A DNA stretch of 43,531 nt from Chara braunii (lineage: Eukaryota; Streptophyta; Charophyceae; Charales; Characeae), in assembly GCA_003427395.1 (NCBI GenBank), contig BFEA01000559.1:1-43531 (forward strand). Direction: 5' to 3'. Both the position numbers and the translations under genes were made by a program. How positions within the stretch are numbered: position 1 is the first letter of the stretch; each line of letters begins with the position of its first letter. Positions 10,541 through 21,917 of the stretch are shown here, in pieces. The notes beneath the pieces were generated by a model. That model searched no databases. It saw nothing but the letters and a program-made list of their open reading frames with translations, and had not been told where the DNA came from.

Positions 10541-11925
10541 GTCGGTGCGAATACCCTTACAAGGGTATCCGCCCAGGTCTTTGCAGGCGACAGAAAATAG
10601 TTTTGGTTTACCGTGCGAGACGCGATTGAATCTATGGTTTACGTTGACTAAATAGCTGATTAGAGTAAAAGGGTGTGTGGGCGAGCGGATTTTCAGGCGC
10701 GAGACCAAGAAAATAGTTTTGTGGCCTAGCGTTAGGGGTTACTGCGTCAGACTTTCGTCAAAGGGGTTCAGGGAACGAGACCAAGCGACGACGACGTGGG
10801 GATCAGAATGGCGCGGGCGGAGCGCGGGGTTGAAGGCCCGGCGGGGCTATCCCCCTTGGTTTTGTCGATTAGAAGCGTCGGAACGGTAATAGTGGTCCCT
10901 TTTCCTCGTTCACCGTATTCCGATGATAAAAAGTTATATATTTTATTATTTTATTATTTGTCGTTGTCATTATCTAACTCCATATTCTGGCTTTTTGTAA
11001 GATGGATGTGGCACCGACCACGGGTGGCTGTCACGGAGGTCGAGGACCTTCAGCACACGTCTCTTTTGGTTGACCTGCGGACTCAGGTGTGCTCGAAGTG
11101 CCGGCGAAATTTCCTCGGCCTTCTCAGTCCTGAAACACAGACCGAGGAGTCCGGCGTGCGTACGGGACGGAGAGTGTTTAGCCCACGAGCCGGAAGGAAC
11201 TTGAGCGGCGGGGCCTTTCTGCAGAAGCACCATCAGTTCACTGCCGTCCGTGGTGGAGAGATTGGGTATAAGTGTGCCTGCGGGACGCTCGTCCACTTCG
11301 GACTTCAAAGTTCTCATTTGAATATTTGCTATTACCACAAGAGATCTTCGCCAGGCTATTTCACCTAGGCCAGCGCCTGGGCACATAGAAGACCCGCGCC
11401 CTCGGTCCCGTGGCTTGCTATGAGAAGTCGGGATAAGGCTTGTCCGCTGAGAGGTTGAAGGGGTGGCGGGGCCTGGTTAAAGGGGGACGGGGCCAGGGGC
11501 ACTAAGGAGCGGGCTCGCAGGGGCACCGCTTTGCAAATCGCCATCAGACTCGGAAATAGCGACGAAAGACTTAATCAGACGGTCGCTCGACAGAGAGACG
11601 GAGCCGAGGTATTGCGTAGGAAGGTGGCAGGCGGTCGGACGGCATTGTGGGATTTGCTGTTACCGGGCGCTGCGCCAACAGCAAGTGGGTGAAGACAAAC
11701 AACAAGTGGACAGGCGAAGACAGGTAAAGAGGGGATGTGGGGTCAGCCGTAGAGCTGGAGATACTTACCTGACTTATCGATGTGTTGCCTATCCCGATGG
11801 TAGACTAGTCGCTCCCTATCTCTCTATGCGCATGACTAAGGGTAGAGTGTATCCGCCCGTGTTTTAGCGGATTGGATTGGGTGTCGATCATTGAATCAGG
11901 AACAGCGGGCGTAACATTGATGACT

Positions 11926-11996
<71 letters not shown>

Positions 11997-12165
11997 GAGT
12001 TACCAAGTGAGGCGGTTGATGTCGCTCAGCCTCTGCTCGGGGGCACCGTGAGTCCCCCCTCATTCTAAGAGTTAACCTGTTCAATGTTAAGGGCCACATG
12101 CGTTGAAATGGAGGCCGCTCGATTCGGGATGTTTGTGCTGCCTGCAGGTGATGACACATGGTTGT
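10541..12165 (+). repeat. Dispersed repeat module X, copy A
   Basis: About 1.6 kb that is the reverse complement of 21734-23525 (for example GGTGCGAATACCCTTAC at 10545 and its complement near 23510). Long frames are open on both strands: plus 10796-11368 and minus 11386-10970. Both have counterparts in the other copy. In the minus frame, third-position differences between copies slightly outnumber the others by my hand count, too little to claim selection. On the minus strand a donor-like CAG/GTAAGTATC near 11770 is conserved in the other copy. The plus frame contains CSKCRRNF, which I do not take as a real zinc finger. Confidence 0.75.
11929..11999. repeat. (GA)n microsatellite in module X
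   Basis: About 60-70 bp of GA repeats with one interruption near the end. The matching site in the inverted copy is a (CT)n run at 21873-21918, so the microsatellite predates the duplication and has changed length. Confidence 0.95.
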
Positions 12166-13555
12166 CGAAGTAGCTCCCCGGCTCAGTGGGTGGCAGAAGC
12201 CAACAGTCTGCAGAGTTCAATCGTGATGTGGGTTGGTCGAATGCCTCCTTACTCTGTGTTGGATGTGCGGGCATACCCGTCTGTGCCCCGCCGCTGCCCT
12301 GCTGCCTGTATTCCGTGTATTTCGCATGAGGACCTTTATAGATTCATGTGCTAGTTGTGTGGTGTGGTCGTGTTGTTGGTATCGCCGCGCGCGTCTCTGT
12401 TTCGCAGCCGTACTGTCCATCTCCTGGCCGCGCCTTCCATATGCATCCTGTAAGTTAGTTCCCTAGTTGAGGGCGCCTTGTGCTCCGCTCAACAGTTGCC
12501 AGCATGCTGGTCCGCTCGGCCCGTAGTCTCCTGCACCGCTGTTGATGGTTTCTGCGCCGCGTCCCACGTGCATGACGGGCGGGATCAAAGAGTGTTAGGT
12601 AGTTCAACAGCGCGCCAGCTATAAGGTGTAGACGTGGTAGTCAGCTGGTGTGGTGCCATTACTACAGCATGGGGAGGAGCTCGTTGGCGTGTTGAGCTTG
12701 CTGCAGCGCCATCACCACCCGCTACCCTTCTTATTAGCTTGTCCCAGCGGGCTGCAACTGCTGACGGTGGTTGTGATTGTCGTGCGCAGTGTGATAATGT
12801 ACTGAAGACTGGTACTGTACACTGCTACAACACCTTGCGGCTGCACGCGAAGTGCTACACATGCGATGTCTTGTTGAGGTCCGCGAAGTCACCTGCGCGA
12901 ACGGGGGACAGCGTAACGACGAATGTTGTAGAGGGAGGTGCTGGGACTCAGAGAGGCGAGTAGGCTTGAGGAGGGAGGTATTGTTATGATTTGGAGGACC
13001 GCCAGAGAAGCCAACGGCTGACAGTTTGATTACAGTTGATCGAGTCACTACATTTTTGGCCACCATTGAGATTATGAGGCCTTCTCCTGGGAGTTGAGTT
13101 TGTCCCCTTTTTGTATCTCGAGAGTCTCAGACCCCTTATTCTGCCTTTCTAATCTAAGCCTAGTCCTGTTCTGAGAGGAAGGCGGCAGGCGGGATTGCAA
13201 CCCGTAGGACCACAACAAGACTCTTTGGGGGGGCCACCCACCGATTGCGGGAGCTCTGTCGGAACTCAGGAGGAGTTATGGAGGTAGGGAACTGAAAGGT
13301 AACCATTGTTTTCCTTCTATAACCCCGGTTAGAGCCTTGATCTGTATCCCTTGTTATGATTTGACTTAATATACTGCATGCACCCTTACTTTGACTTTCA
13401 GTTTGACTTTCAAGACACAAGTTAGATTAAATAAAGAAATATATGTATAATGTCAGTTTCAGTTTCATTGTTTGACTGAAAGCGGATTGTGGGTTGCATC
13501 TGGGGAAAAGGTGGGGGGAAGGCAGTACTGCTTTAAAGTTTGATTGGGTCATTAA

Positions 13556-14310
13556 GGCTGGAAAATCCCAATAAGTTTGGGGAGACCCCTTGCTGTGTTT
13601 ATTTTTTATTGCTTTGGAGGCTAGGAAGTCCCCATAAGTTTGGGGAGACCCAGTGCTGTGCAATTGCATGGAGAGTCAGGCTATTCTATAAGTTTAGGTG
13701 GCCTGGTTGCTCTGACTTGTGAGGGTTAACTGTGATTGACATTTCAGGAGCCTAGCACATTCTGCAAGTTCAAGTGGTTTGGTTGCCTTGTTTACTTGGA
13801 CTTTCTCATTTTCTTTGGTTCTGAACGAGGAGGACTTAGCCATTCTATAAGTTTAGGTGGTTCAACCTCTTTCTGATTTTATTCTGAGGGAGTAACTTTG
13901 ACAGAGAGTCAGGTTTTTCCATAAGTTTAGGTGACTTCGACTCCATGTCTGGCCCAATTCTTCACACTTGCTGGAAACCAAATATTATAATTTGGTTATA
14001 CGTTGTTACTATCTTATTTGATGACAGGTTGGTCAGACTATGCTATTAGTTTAGGTAGTCTGACTATAGCTTATCACAATTTGAAGAGAGTATAACTAAG
14101 GGTAACTTGGGCCGACTGAGCATTGTTTCTAAGACGAATGGCTAAGTCCTAAGCCCGCTTTGAAGTTTACAACCTGGCTATTAAACAGTTCAGGGTGACT
14201 AGAATGCCCTAGTCATATGCCCAAAGAAGAGAAAAGTAGTTGTGTCCTCTGTTCTGTGTATATCTTGTCTAAGTTAGGCATGTCCCATAAGTTTGGTTGG
14301 CCTGACTTTA
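13556..14310 (+). repeat. Iterated hairpin units around ATAAGTTT, copy A (eight units)
   Basis: The core ATAAGTTTRGG or a close variant occurs at about 13571, 13634, 13688, 13771, 13847, 13920, 14045 and 14286. Flanks of many units are complementary although their sequences differ: TCCCC/GGGGA around 13634, CAGGC/GCCTG around 13688, and GTCAGACTA/TAGTCTGAC (9 bp, perfect) around 14045. Units are 50-240 bp apart, so this is not a simple tandem array. Copy D at 24953-25800 has nine units. Confidence 0.65.
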
Positions 14311-14589
14311 CGCCATATGTAAGCTGGGTATAAAGGGCTAAATCATTGAGAGAGTATGAACTTTTATTTGTCCAGGCTGACTTGGGATGGTGAGAGTCCT
14401 TATGTTTATGGTTTGGCCTGCATGTGACTGAATGAGGCTACTACTTAGTCTAAGTTTCAGTTTGACAGGTAGTTGCTTTAGATGCTCGCCACGTGCTAGA
14501 GCGATAGGAGTTTGTTCAATTCTTGCATTTTCTTAGCTAAGTTTACTTTTCTTATATCAATTTCTGTATTTGCTGGAATCTTTTGTTAT

Positions 14590-14940
14590 ACTTGGCTTTG
14601 TATAAATTTTGGTAAGCTACTTTCTCTACGGGAAGCGATGCCAAAATTTCTGCAAATCCAAGGAATTAGTCAAATTTTGACTTTTTAAAGTTCAACTTGT
14701 CTAAAGTTCATATATGGCTTAGTAAAAATCTGGAAAGTCTCATTTTCTAAAAGTGCTGTCCAAATTTTTACTAATTTAGGGAGTTAGACAAAATTGGACT
14801 TTGGAAAGTTAAAGACTATTTCTGTTTTCATTTTCGGGTTGAAATAAATTGTGGAAAGACACTTTTCCTACAGGAAACGCTGCGGAAATTTCCTTAATTT
14901 AAAGCAGGTAGATTATATTTTGAAAGGTGGCAATTCTGGC
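14590..14940 (+). repeat. Triplicated 120-130-bp block in module D
   Basis: Three diverged units each run through TAAA.TT.GG, an 8-10-base gap, TACGGGAAGCG or variant, CTGCCGAAATTT or variant, then AGTTAGNCAAATTTTGACTTT or variant. They start near 14597, 14722 and 14845. The matching region in the second D copy is about 26090-26440, where the GGGAAGCGCTGCCGAAATTT form is better kept. Confidence 0.6.
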
Positions 14941-15595
14941 AATCTACCTTTTATGGGGGAGATCTGTCATGGGTCTACCTTTCTTTGGGCACTTGCTTAG
15001 AGGTAGATTCATACTTAATTAATTTAAAGGATCTTGAGTGAGATTGTGATATGGAGATTATTCTCCATTCGACTTATAGATCTAGCCTGAGGATTGATAT
15101 GTCTTGTGTTTCAGGTCTTTCTAATCGATTGATTGAGGACTTGGGCTAGATTCAACTCGATCCTACGAGAATCATCTTTTGTTATCATTGATAAGAGGTC
15201 GGTTGCCGGTTGGTCAGTTTACGATTCAACTCCAATTCACTCCTGTCACTCAGCCTAAAGGTTTTAGCCTTGTGATTTGAACTGTTTTGTTGTGTTTTCG
15301 CCCGGACTTTATTTGAATGGTCATTTAAAAAAAAATATTGAGTATTTTATTTTGAGAGTTGCACAAGAGTGAGGCTTGTATGGCTAAAAGCAAGGGGTGT
15401 GAGTGCAAAAATGGTTGAAGTTGACCCTGTGTAGTGCATGGACTTTTTGGTTGAATCTTTGATGTGATTGCACGTATGTTTGGTGATTCGGACTTTGAAT
15501 TTGACTGTCTGCGCTCACATACATATATATATATGGCTGAGAGGACTCCCACTGTGACTGTAAGAAGTGATCGTCATATATTTATAACCTTATAC

Positions 15596-15625
15596 ATATA
15601 TATATATATATCGTATATATATATG
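15596..15625. repeat. (TA)n microsatellite at the end of module D
   Basis: Two short TA runs flank CG at the end of D copy A. The equivalent run in the second copy, at 27088-27105, is shorter. Confidence 0.85.
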
Positions 15626-15655
15626 TAAATACATATGTCTCGAGTGTTTCGCGCG

Positions 15656-16414
15656 ACCTATTGGGACCATGCGTAAGGGTTAAACAGATCGTGCGTTTGA
15701 GAGAAAAGAGGGGATCCTCTTTTATCCTTTTGTTACTTGGGCGTTGTAGTCTGTGGCAACCGTCAAAATCAAACCCCTTGACTTCTCCCCAAACCCTAGA
15801 TGATGGAGCTGGTCTCAAGGGCAATAAGAGAAAATTCGCACCACAGGTATGAACCTGTGTACCACTCACTCTCCGCAGGGTACAGAAGAGGGTGTGGTTC
15901 TCAACCACACTTGGCGATTGTCCAGCGTCGAGAGATAAACCCTCAAGGCGTGTGTTAGCCCATACTTGAGTGTTGAATGCGACCCTCGAGATTAACGAGG
16001 ACCGCACGAATATGGGTACTACATAGTACGCCATCATTGCGACTGCTTGCGTATGTTTGCATTGCGAGTCGATATGAGTTAGCCCTGCGTCCGTGCGGTT
16101 TTATACTAAGTCTCACACTCGTCGCCCATCCGATTTCCACGTCAGAGAGTTATGGGACGGCTACTAAGGGACTCGGAGTGTTGTCGCGTTGTTCGTTTTG
16201 TGTCGTTCTGTATGTGTGCGTATGTGTGTGTGTTTTTATTTTTATGTTCTTTATAGCGGTGTGCGCGTGGCGTGTGGGATACGTCATAGTCGACCTGCGA
16301 CGAGTCGCGCTTGGGACCGCAGCCCCCCAAGATGTCGGTTCGCGTGTGGGCCCGATAGAGGCGTATTACCGCACGTATCCCCTATGCTACAGCGAACGAG
16401 AAACGCCCTCGACT
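15656..16414. other. Unique spacer between repeat copies, with a minus-strand TATA-like box
   Basis: On the minus strand TAGTATAAAACCGC lies at about 16095-16108, followed by a minus-strand frame open from 16037 into the D module (151 codons) with no recognised domain. On the plus strand CCAAACCCTAG precedes an ATG at 15800, and a consensus donor CACAG/GTATGA follows 47 bases later. Both signals are suggestive only. Confidence 0.25.
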
Positions 16415-18260
16415 GGTCCACCTCTGCGATTGCAGCTGATCAGCTTTCGTACCGTGGACTAGTAGCTCGGCGGGGATACGCCCACCGAAGGGAGGTGACA
16501 ACTCCCGTAAGGTAGAGGTAAGTCGTGCCTCGCGTAGGTCCTATACTGTCGTAGGGGTTCTCGAGAGGTATGACTGGCGCACTCAGCCGGAGCGGCTTGC
16601 GGAAGCCCCATTTATATTCGCAACGAGGATTAAAACCAACTCCTGCGTGACGAGGCCGGGAGGGTCCTGCGCGGCTCTATGTGGTGCAGGACCGATGCGC
16701 TCGACAGGTGGTGTCGTTGCCGAGGATAACGGTTGTCTGTCGTTGTCCCTGGTGGAACGACATTCGGGTATGAGAATGTGAGAACTAGGCAAAATGGGGA
16801 GTTTTCTTTGGAATTTTATGATTAATCGATTGATGGTATTGGATGAAGGACGAGTGAGAGTTGATTGTATGAGTTGGTTTCGGTTACGTGCAGTAAGGGT
16901 GACACGAGAGCGTTAAGCATTTTGACTGTGCGCTTACGTACTCTGACTGATAAGATGATAGTTGGAGATGGTACCCCTTCTGACTTTGATAGTTGACAGG
17001 TTTCGATGATGCAATGTATGTCTGATATGGTTAAGGTGAGACGAGGCGGTGCCAACATGGCTGAGCATTGTGGGAGTTTGCCTCATAAGGTGCCTATTAA
17101 AGTCGAGAGAGTTGCCTCAGTGGTCATGAGAGTAACTGGATACTTTGACATTAAAGAGAGGCTCGAGGATGAGTAAGGGAGCCTATTGTGTCAGAAGTCA
17201 ATTCAAGTCATTAAGAGACTTCGAGGAGAGTTAGGCTAAGGATGTTGAAAGCCTTTATGAGTATGGATCGGGATCCTTGAGTTTGGGTTCTAAGCGGTTG
17301 TTGGAATTATACAGCCATGAAAGTGTGAGGTCTGCCACGAGTGATGTGTTGTGAATGAGGCATATAAGGTAGATGCGATGAATAGTGAGTTATGACCTCA
17401 ACCGAAAAACTATGGGACGTAGCAGGTCTATATGACACCCTTTCGGCAAAAGGAGGATATCTGATCCTAGTGACAGTCGTCATAACTATGAAAGGGCTAA
17501 CACGCAGACTATTTTGCTCACTTTTGATAGGGCAACGAGTTGTAGTTGATGTTAGACCTTCATTTGAACCTTTCTAGGCATGGACCATTCACTTGAATCT
17601 ATGGGGTTCGAACTATGGACTTGAGACTATCATCTTTTAAAACCGTTTTGTTGAACTCATCCATATATGCCAGATTTAATGTAAGCAAGCGTGCCTAGTG
17701 TCTGGTTATGTAAGGACTATGTGCTTGATGTCATATTATTTTAATGACTATCATTTTCAGGAATATTTACATGGGCTATTTATTTGAGGTATGCACTTGA
17801 ATTTATTGATCTGTGAGGATCTATATAAGTGTCTCAAGTCCGTTTATTGATTTATGACTGTCTGTTAAAGTCTATGCATTTGGATTGTTCTTCAAAAGAA
17901 GGGTAGAAACATTGCACAGAACCCACGTCTGATCCGGATTCAGAGGTGAATGGAGTGACTACTTCCTTGGGATAATTTCTTCTGAGAGAATAGTCAATGT
18001 GTAAGGTCTACCCCAATGAAGGTTGCAATCCTATGTTATTGTTCCCCTAAGAGATCGCTTTGAAGAATCTATAATCTTGTCTTGTAGGTAGTAGTGAGAC
18101 CCACGCCGGAACCATGTTCCTGGTCCATAGTGGGGTGGTGTTGTTGTTATATCTCATGTGATAAAATGACTACACTACTACTGAATAGGAGAAAGGTGTT
18201 TGAGCCTTGTTAGTCTAGGTCATGGTCTATAATGGAAGCAACTACTACATGCCACATGAA
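16415..18260 (+). repeat. Dispersed repeat module P, diverged copy
   Basis: Begins CGATTGCAGCTGATCAG and follows copy A closely to about 16815. It then diverges and regains similarity at about 17880-18250 (AACCCACGTCTGATC, GAGACCCACGCCGGAACCAT, GTTCCTGGTCCAT). It is longer than copy A by several hundred bases and is not followed by X or D. No coding frame is convincing. Confidence 0.65.
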
Positions 18261-20280
18261 AGTAGGGGGTGAATCCTCAATTATTTTTGTGTCAACTGCG
18301 TTCACCAGCAAGACGGGACAGTACATCCCGAAGCGTGTGTGGTGAGGTTGCTTACCTTATCGACAAGGGTCTACAAGTAACGGATGCTGGAATCGGAGGG
18401 AGCAGCAGTAAGGCTTAATCCTTGAGCGAGGCTCAGAAGTATGAGATGCTATCCATTCTGAGAAGGATTACACTGCCCCTCGCCACAGTATACTTTTGTC
18501 AAGGCTGGGGAGTAGAGTGGTATACTTTTACTGCTATTTGTATATCCGAGGGTGGTTATTATGGCCAAACTTTATTTGAATTGTGTTAATATAGTGTATT
18601 TGTATATATTTTTTATTGTTTGGCCAGTTGAGTATAATGTTAGTGTTTTTTATCTTGGTAAGTATTAGTGATGTCAGTTATTATGGTAATATATTTTTTT
18701 CATGAGTACTATAATTATGAATTTTTTATATCTATGAATGCAATGTTATCACGATATATTACCATTATTATTTTCTCTAAGCTGGGTGGTCGTAAACACT
18801 GGATAGGATGCATTTTAGGGAAAGATGATATGAGGCCCAGGCTTCAGGGGTAGGGATTATATAGTGTGATTATCAGTATGATAACGGAAGGCGTATGCTG
18901 GACGTTTTTTTGTGATGGGCAGAACCCAAACAAGAGCGAAGGCAACTCGGGATGCCTTAGGCTAGGGAAGATCCCAGTGTGGCCTTGCCCGTCAAAAGGA
19001 AAAATGGGCTCGAGATTTCCTTGCCGAGGCGAGTCAAGGAAGGAGAGTATATCTCTTCCTGGTGGGGTGTATCGATAGACAAGGAAATTTTTGCCTGGAT
19101 CGAGTCCGGTTTTTATGCTGATTAGGAATGTGCGATTGTGAGGGTGACTCTTTATACGTTTTCGGCGTTTTTGGTCGTACATGGGATTGAGTCAGCAATT
19201 GGGCATGAAAGTCTGCTGACGAAGCCTTTGAGGTTAGTTGAGGGAGCTGCAGCGAAGTGGGTGAGTAACAGGGTCCGGGAAGGAGAAGAGCAGGCGGAGA
19301 CCTGTATAGAGGTCAGACCCGCCGAAGGGTTTGCGCTTCCTTTACTCCGTTACAAGTTGTCTTGCCTGAATTCCTGATAGAAAAGTATTTTGAGGGACAG
19401 ACAAGGGTAGAGGCCGCAACAGAGGCCGCGTGAGGTTGCGAGAATGGGGATATGCAAGGTACATGTGCGAGTTGGTGTATGGCCTGTACCTGGACCAAAG
19501 ATTCTTACCCCGTGGCCAAGGACTAAGGAGCTTGGTCAATGTTGTTGATGCTTATGCAAGCTCTCACAGTCCAGATGAGAAGGTTGTAGATTGGGATGAG
19601 ATTCGAGCTATGGTAGACTGATAGAAGGATACCCTTGTACTTTGCCAAAACTTGTGTATATGCATGGGTGTAAGAGTTAGAGTAGGAGGCTTATGTATAT
19701 GAGACTTATGTATCAGTGATTCGTTGTGTTGCTTGATTAATTACATATGTCTTGAATTACTTAGATCCCGCCGATTTGAGGGATGCGATTACACCCTGAT
19801 TAAGACTGTTTCAGTTTTATCTCTGGTCAGGGAGACCTTGATTCTTGTGTGATACCGGTGCCAGTTTGAGTCGAGATTATTCAACTCTATGTGTATATAT
19901 GTAATTCAAGACCATATTGGTTCACTTTTGAATTGGGATATTATGCCCCTTACTGTATATTGAGTTGAGATTTTATTTGAGACTATTCCCCTGTATATAA
20001 CGATCACAATCATTCTCACATATGTGAATTTATCCTGATGTATGATGACTTTGTGTGAGAGATGTATGAGAAACATCTCGTATACTGTCGATTTTGTGAA
20101 TGTGAATCGATGTGAACTGTCTACTCTTCGGTATACTCGTGCGATCTGCACACGAGCTGACGATAGGGCCGGGTATAAGGAGAGGGAGTGCAATGTGTTT
20201 TGTGAAAAATGTGCGAAACCTAAGGGATTTATGAGTCCTTGAGACACGAATGCTTGCCATGCCAAATGTTTATTGTTGAG
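18261..20280. other. No recognisable gene
   Basis: AT-rich sequence (18540-18800) followed by mixed sequence. Short open frames on both strands (for example plus 19138-19377, minus 20379-19906) show no domain or family resemblance. I see no tandem array. Confidence 0.4.
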
Positions 20281-20282
20281 TT

Positions 20283-20745
20283 GTGATGGGGACTCATAAG
20301 TTGGTCTCTCAGTTTGAGTTGTTTTATGGTAGAGACGCCTTTTGTAAGAAGGCAGTCTTTTGCTTATTGGAAGACTCATCCTTAGAGAGAAAAGATGTTT
20401 TAATGAAAGGTCGTGTGAAAGTTCATCCTAGCGAGAGAGGGATGGCTGAGAGACCTATTGAGTGAGACCTCCTTCGTATGAAAGGTGGTTAATAGATTCA
20501 GTGGCATGATAAGTTGGTTTTGGATGGTAAAGTCTGACAAGGAGGACCACGTTTTTGCTTGGTCATTGGTGAAATTTTTGCAAAGATCGCAAAAAGCTTC
20601 ATTGGGAGATGTCTTAAGGATGTGTGGTCTTCTTGCCCTGATCAAGTTAGAGGACCACGGTCTTGCGGACCTGGCGGTGATTCTGTTTTGTGATAGTGGA
20701 CAGACTGCCGTGTTCTCTCTGTGTTGTTCCACAAAGATCTGGTAA
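20283..20745 (+). pseudogene. Possible relic of a Ty3/Gypsy integrase
   Basis: A short plus-strand frame begins with a segment containing QFELFYGRDA, which resembles the FELVYGR-type motif found near the end of Ty3/Gypsy integrase cores. It is followed by a charged stretch and, after a stop near 20465, another open frame (20485-20745). Nothing else of a pol gene is visible nearby. One short motif match could be chance. Confidence 0.2.
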
Positions 20746-21549
20746 ATGCCTTTTATGTGTGACAAACCTTTGAGTAGTCCCGTAGTAGGCCTGTATTGTT
20801 GCGACACACCGTTCAGCCACACTTGTGCTAATCTTGGGGCATTTATGAGAGACCCAACTAGGGGTATAACTGGCATCACTGAGGTGCAACCCTAAGTGTT
20901 GACTGCTGATCGGCGCACCCTGACAGCGGACCTACGTCTCGCCAGAAGGGGTAAAGACTTAAAGAGGTGTGGTCACCCATGAGGGTTTTACCTGTCGCGG
21001 GATGGCGTGGGATAAGAGTCGAGTCTTTTGGAGTCCTGATTGAATGCTTATCAGGAAAAAAAAAACTATCATGGCACAACCTGCGAGGGCACTACCGCTA
21101 AAATAACAAACGCGGTAGGCCGTAGATCTGGCACGATCACCCTGACTACGGTGGACCAAGATGGAGACCTAGCCTTCCTGTACTAGACTGCAGAAGGTGT
21201 GTGGAGATAAAATTTATATATATATATATATATATATATATGTTTGATGGTGAGAATTATTGGAGGGAGGCCAGAGTGCCTTCTAAGGTCTCGGTTAGGG
21301 CCCGCGTCCTTAGTTATGGCCCTGCTCGCAGGGTAGAGGCTAAGGACACTTAACGAGAAGCCGACGTTTGTCTAGGACGAAGGGGAGAGGACGGTCGAGA
21401 GGGGCCGCTGAGACTTATGCTGTAGTACGTATGTCCAGTACACCTGCGTCCTAGTGTCAGGACAATGGAGACCCATGTTGGAACCCTAGCGGCATATAGT
21501 TATAAGGGCTTGGATTGTTGGAGGCCTCAACCCTTAGTCTGTCCGCTAA
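20746..21549. other. No gene; contains an (AT)n run
   Basis: No coding signal. An (AT)n microsatellite lies at about 21214-21242. Confidence 0.45.
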
Positions 21550-21733
21550 TCGGTGACAACTCCCGTAAGGTGGAGGTAACTCGTGCCTCGCGTAGGCCCT
21601 ATCCTGTCGTAGGGGCTTGCGAGAGGTATGGCTAGCGCACTCGGCCGGAGCGGCTTGTGGAAGTTCCATGTATATTCGTGACGAAGGATTTAAACCAACT
21701 CCTGCATGACGCGGTCGGGAGGGTCCCGCAGGC
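21550..21733 (+). repeat. Dispersed repeat module P, truncated copy C
   Basis: Starts abruptly at GGTGACAACTCCCGTAAGG, inside the P module, and ends at GGGTCCCGCA. The next stretch of P (GGACCGATGCGCTCGACA) is found in reverse orientation at about 23526-23543, on the far side of the inverted X module. This marks the left breakpoint of an inversion. Confidence 0.8.
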
Positions 21734-21869
21734 AGCACAAACATCCCGAATCGAACGGCCTCCATTTCAACGCACGTGGCCCGCAACATTGAACAGGTTC
21801 ACCCTTAGAATGCTGGGGGGCTCACGGTGCCCCCGAGCAGAGGTTGAGCGACATCAACCGCCTCACCAG

Positions 21870-21917
<48 letters not shown>

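Larger units (their letters stand above)
12166..15655 (+). repeat. Dispersed repeat module D, copy A
   Basis: About 3.5 kb directly repeated at 23546-27135, roughly 85-90 percent identical by eye, ending in both copies at TCTCGAGTGTTTCG, after which the flanks are unrelated. No frame is credibly coding. It contains hairpin units (13556-14310), a triplicated 120-130-bp block (14590-14940) and a terminal AT-rich tract. Internal tandem structure of this sort occurs in the untranslated regions of some plant Ty3/Gypsy elements, so a non-autonomous LTR element is my best guess. Confidence 0.8.

Noticed and set aside
10796-11368. Zinc-finger protein in module X (CSKC, CAC, HLNICYYHK)
   Set aside because: Cysteines and histidines do not fit any spacing I know, and the frame stops early in the second copy.
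11896-12159. Leu/Ser-repeat peptide
   Set aside because: Reading of the (GA)n microsatellite.
19906-20379. 157-codon minus-strand protein
   Set aside because: No domain, biased Ser/Tyr/His composition, AT-rich flank; looks like chance openness.
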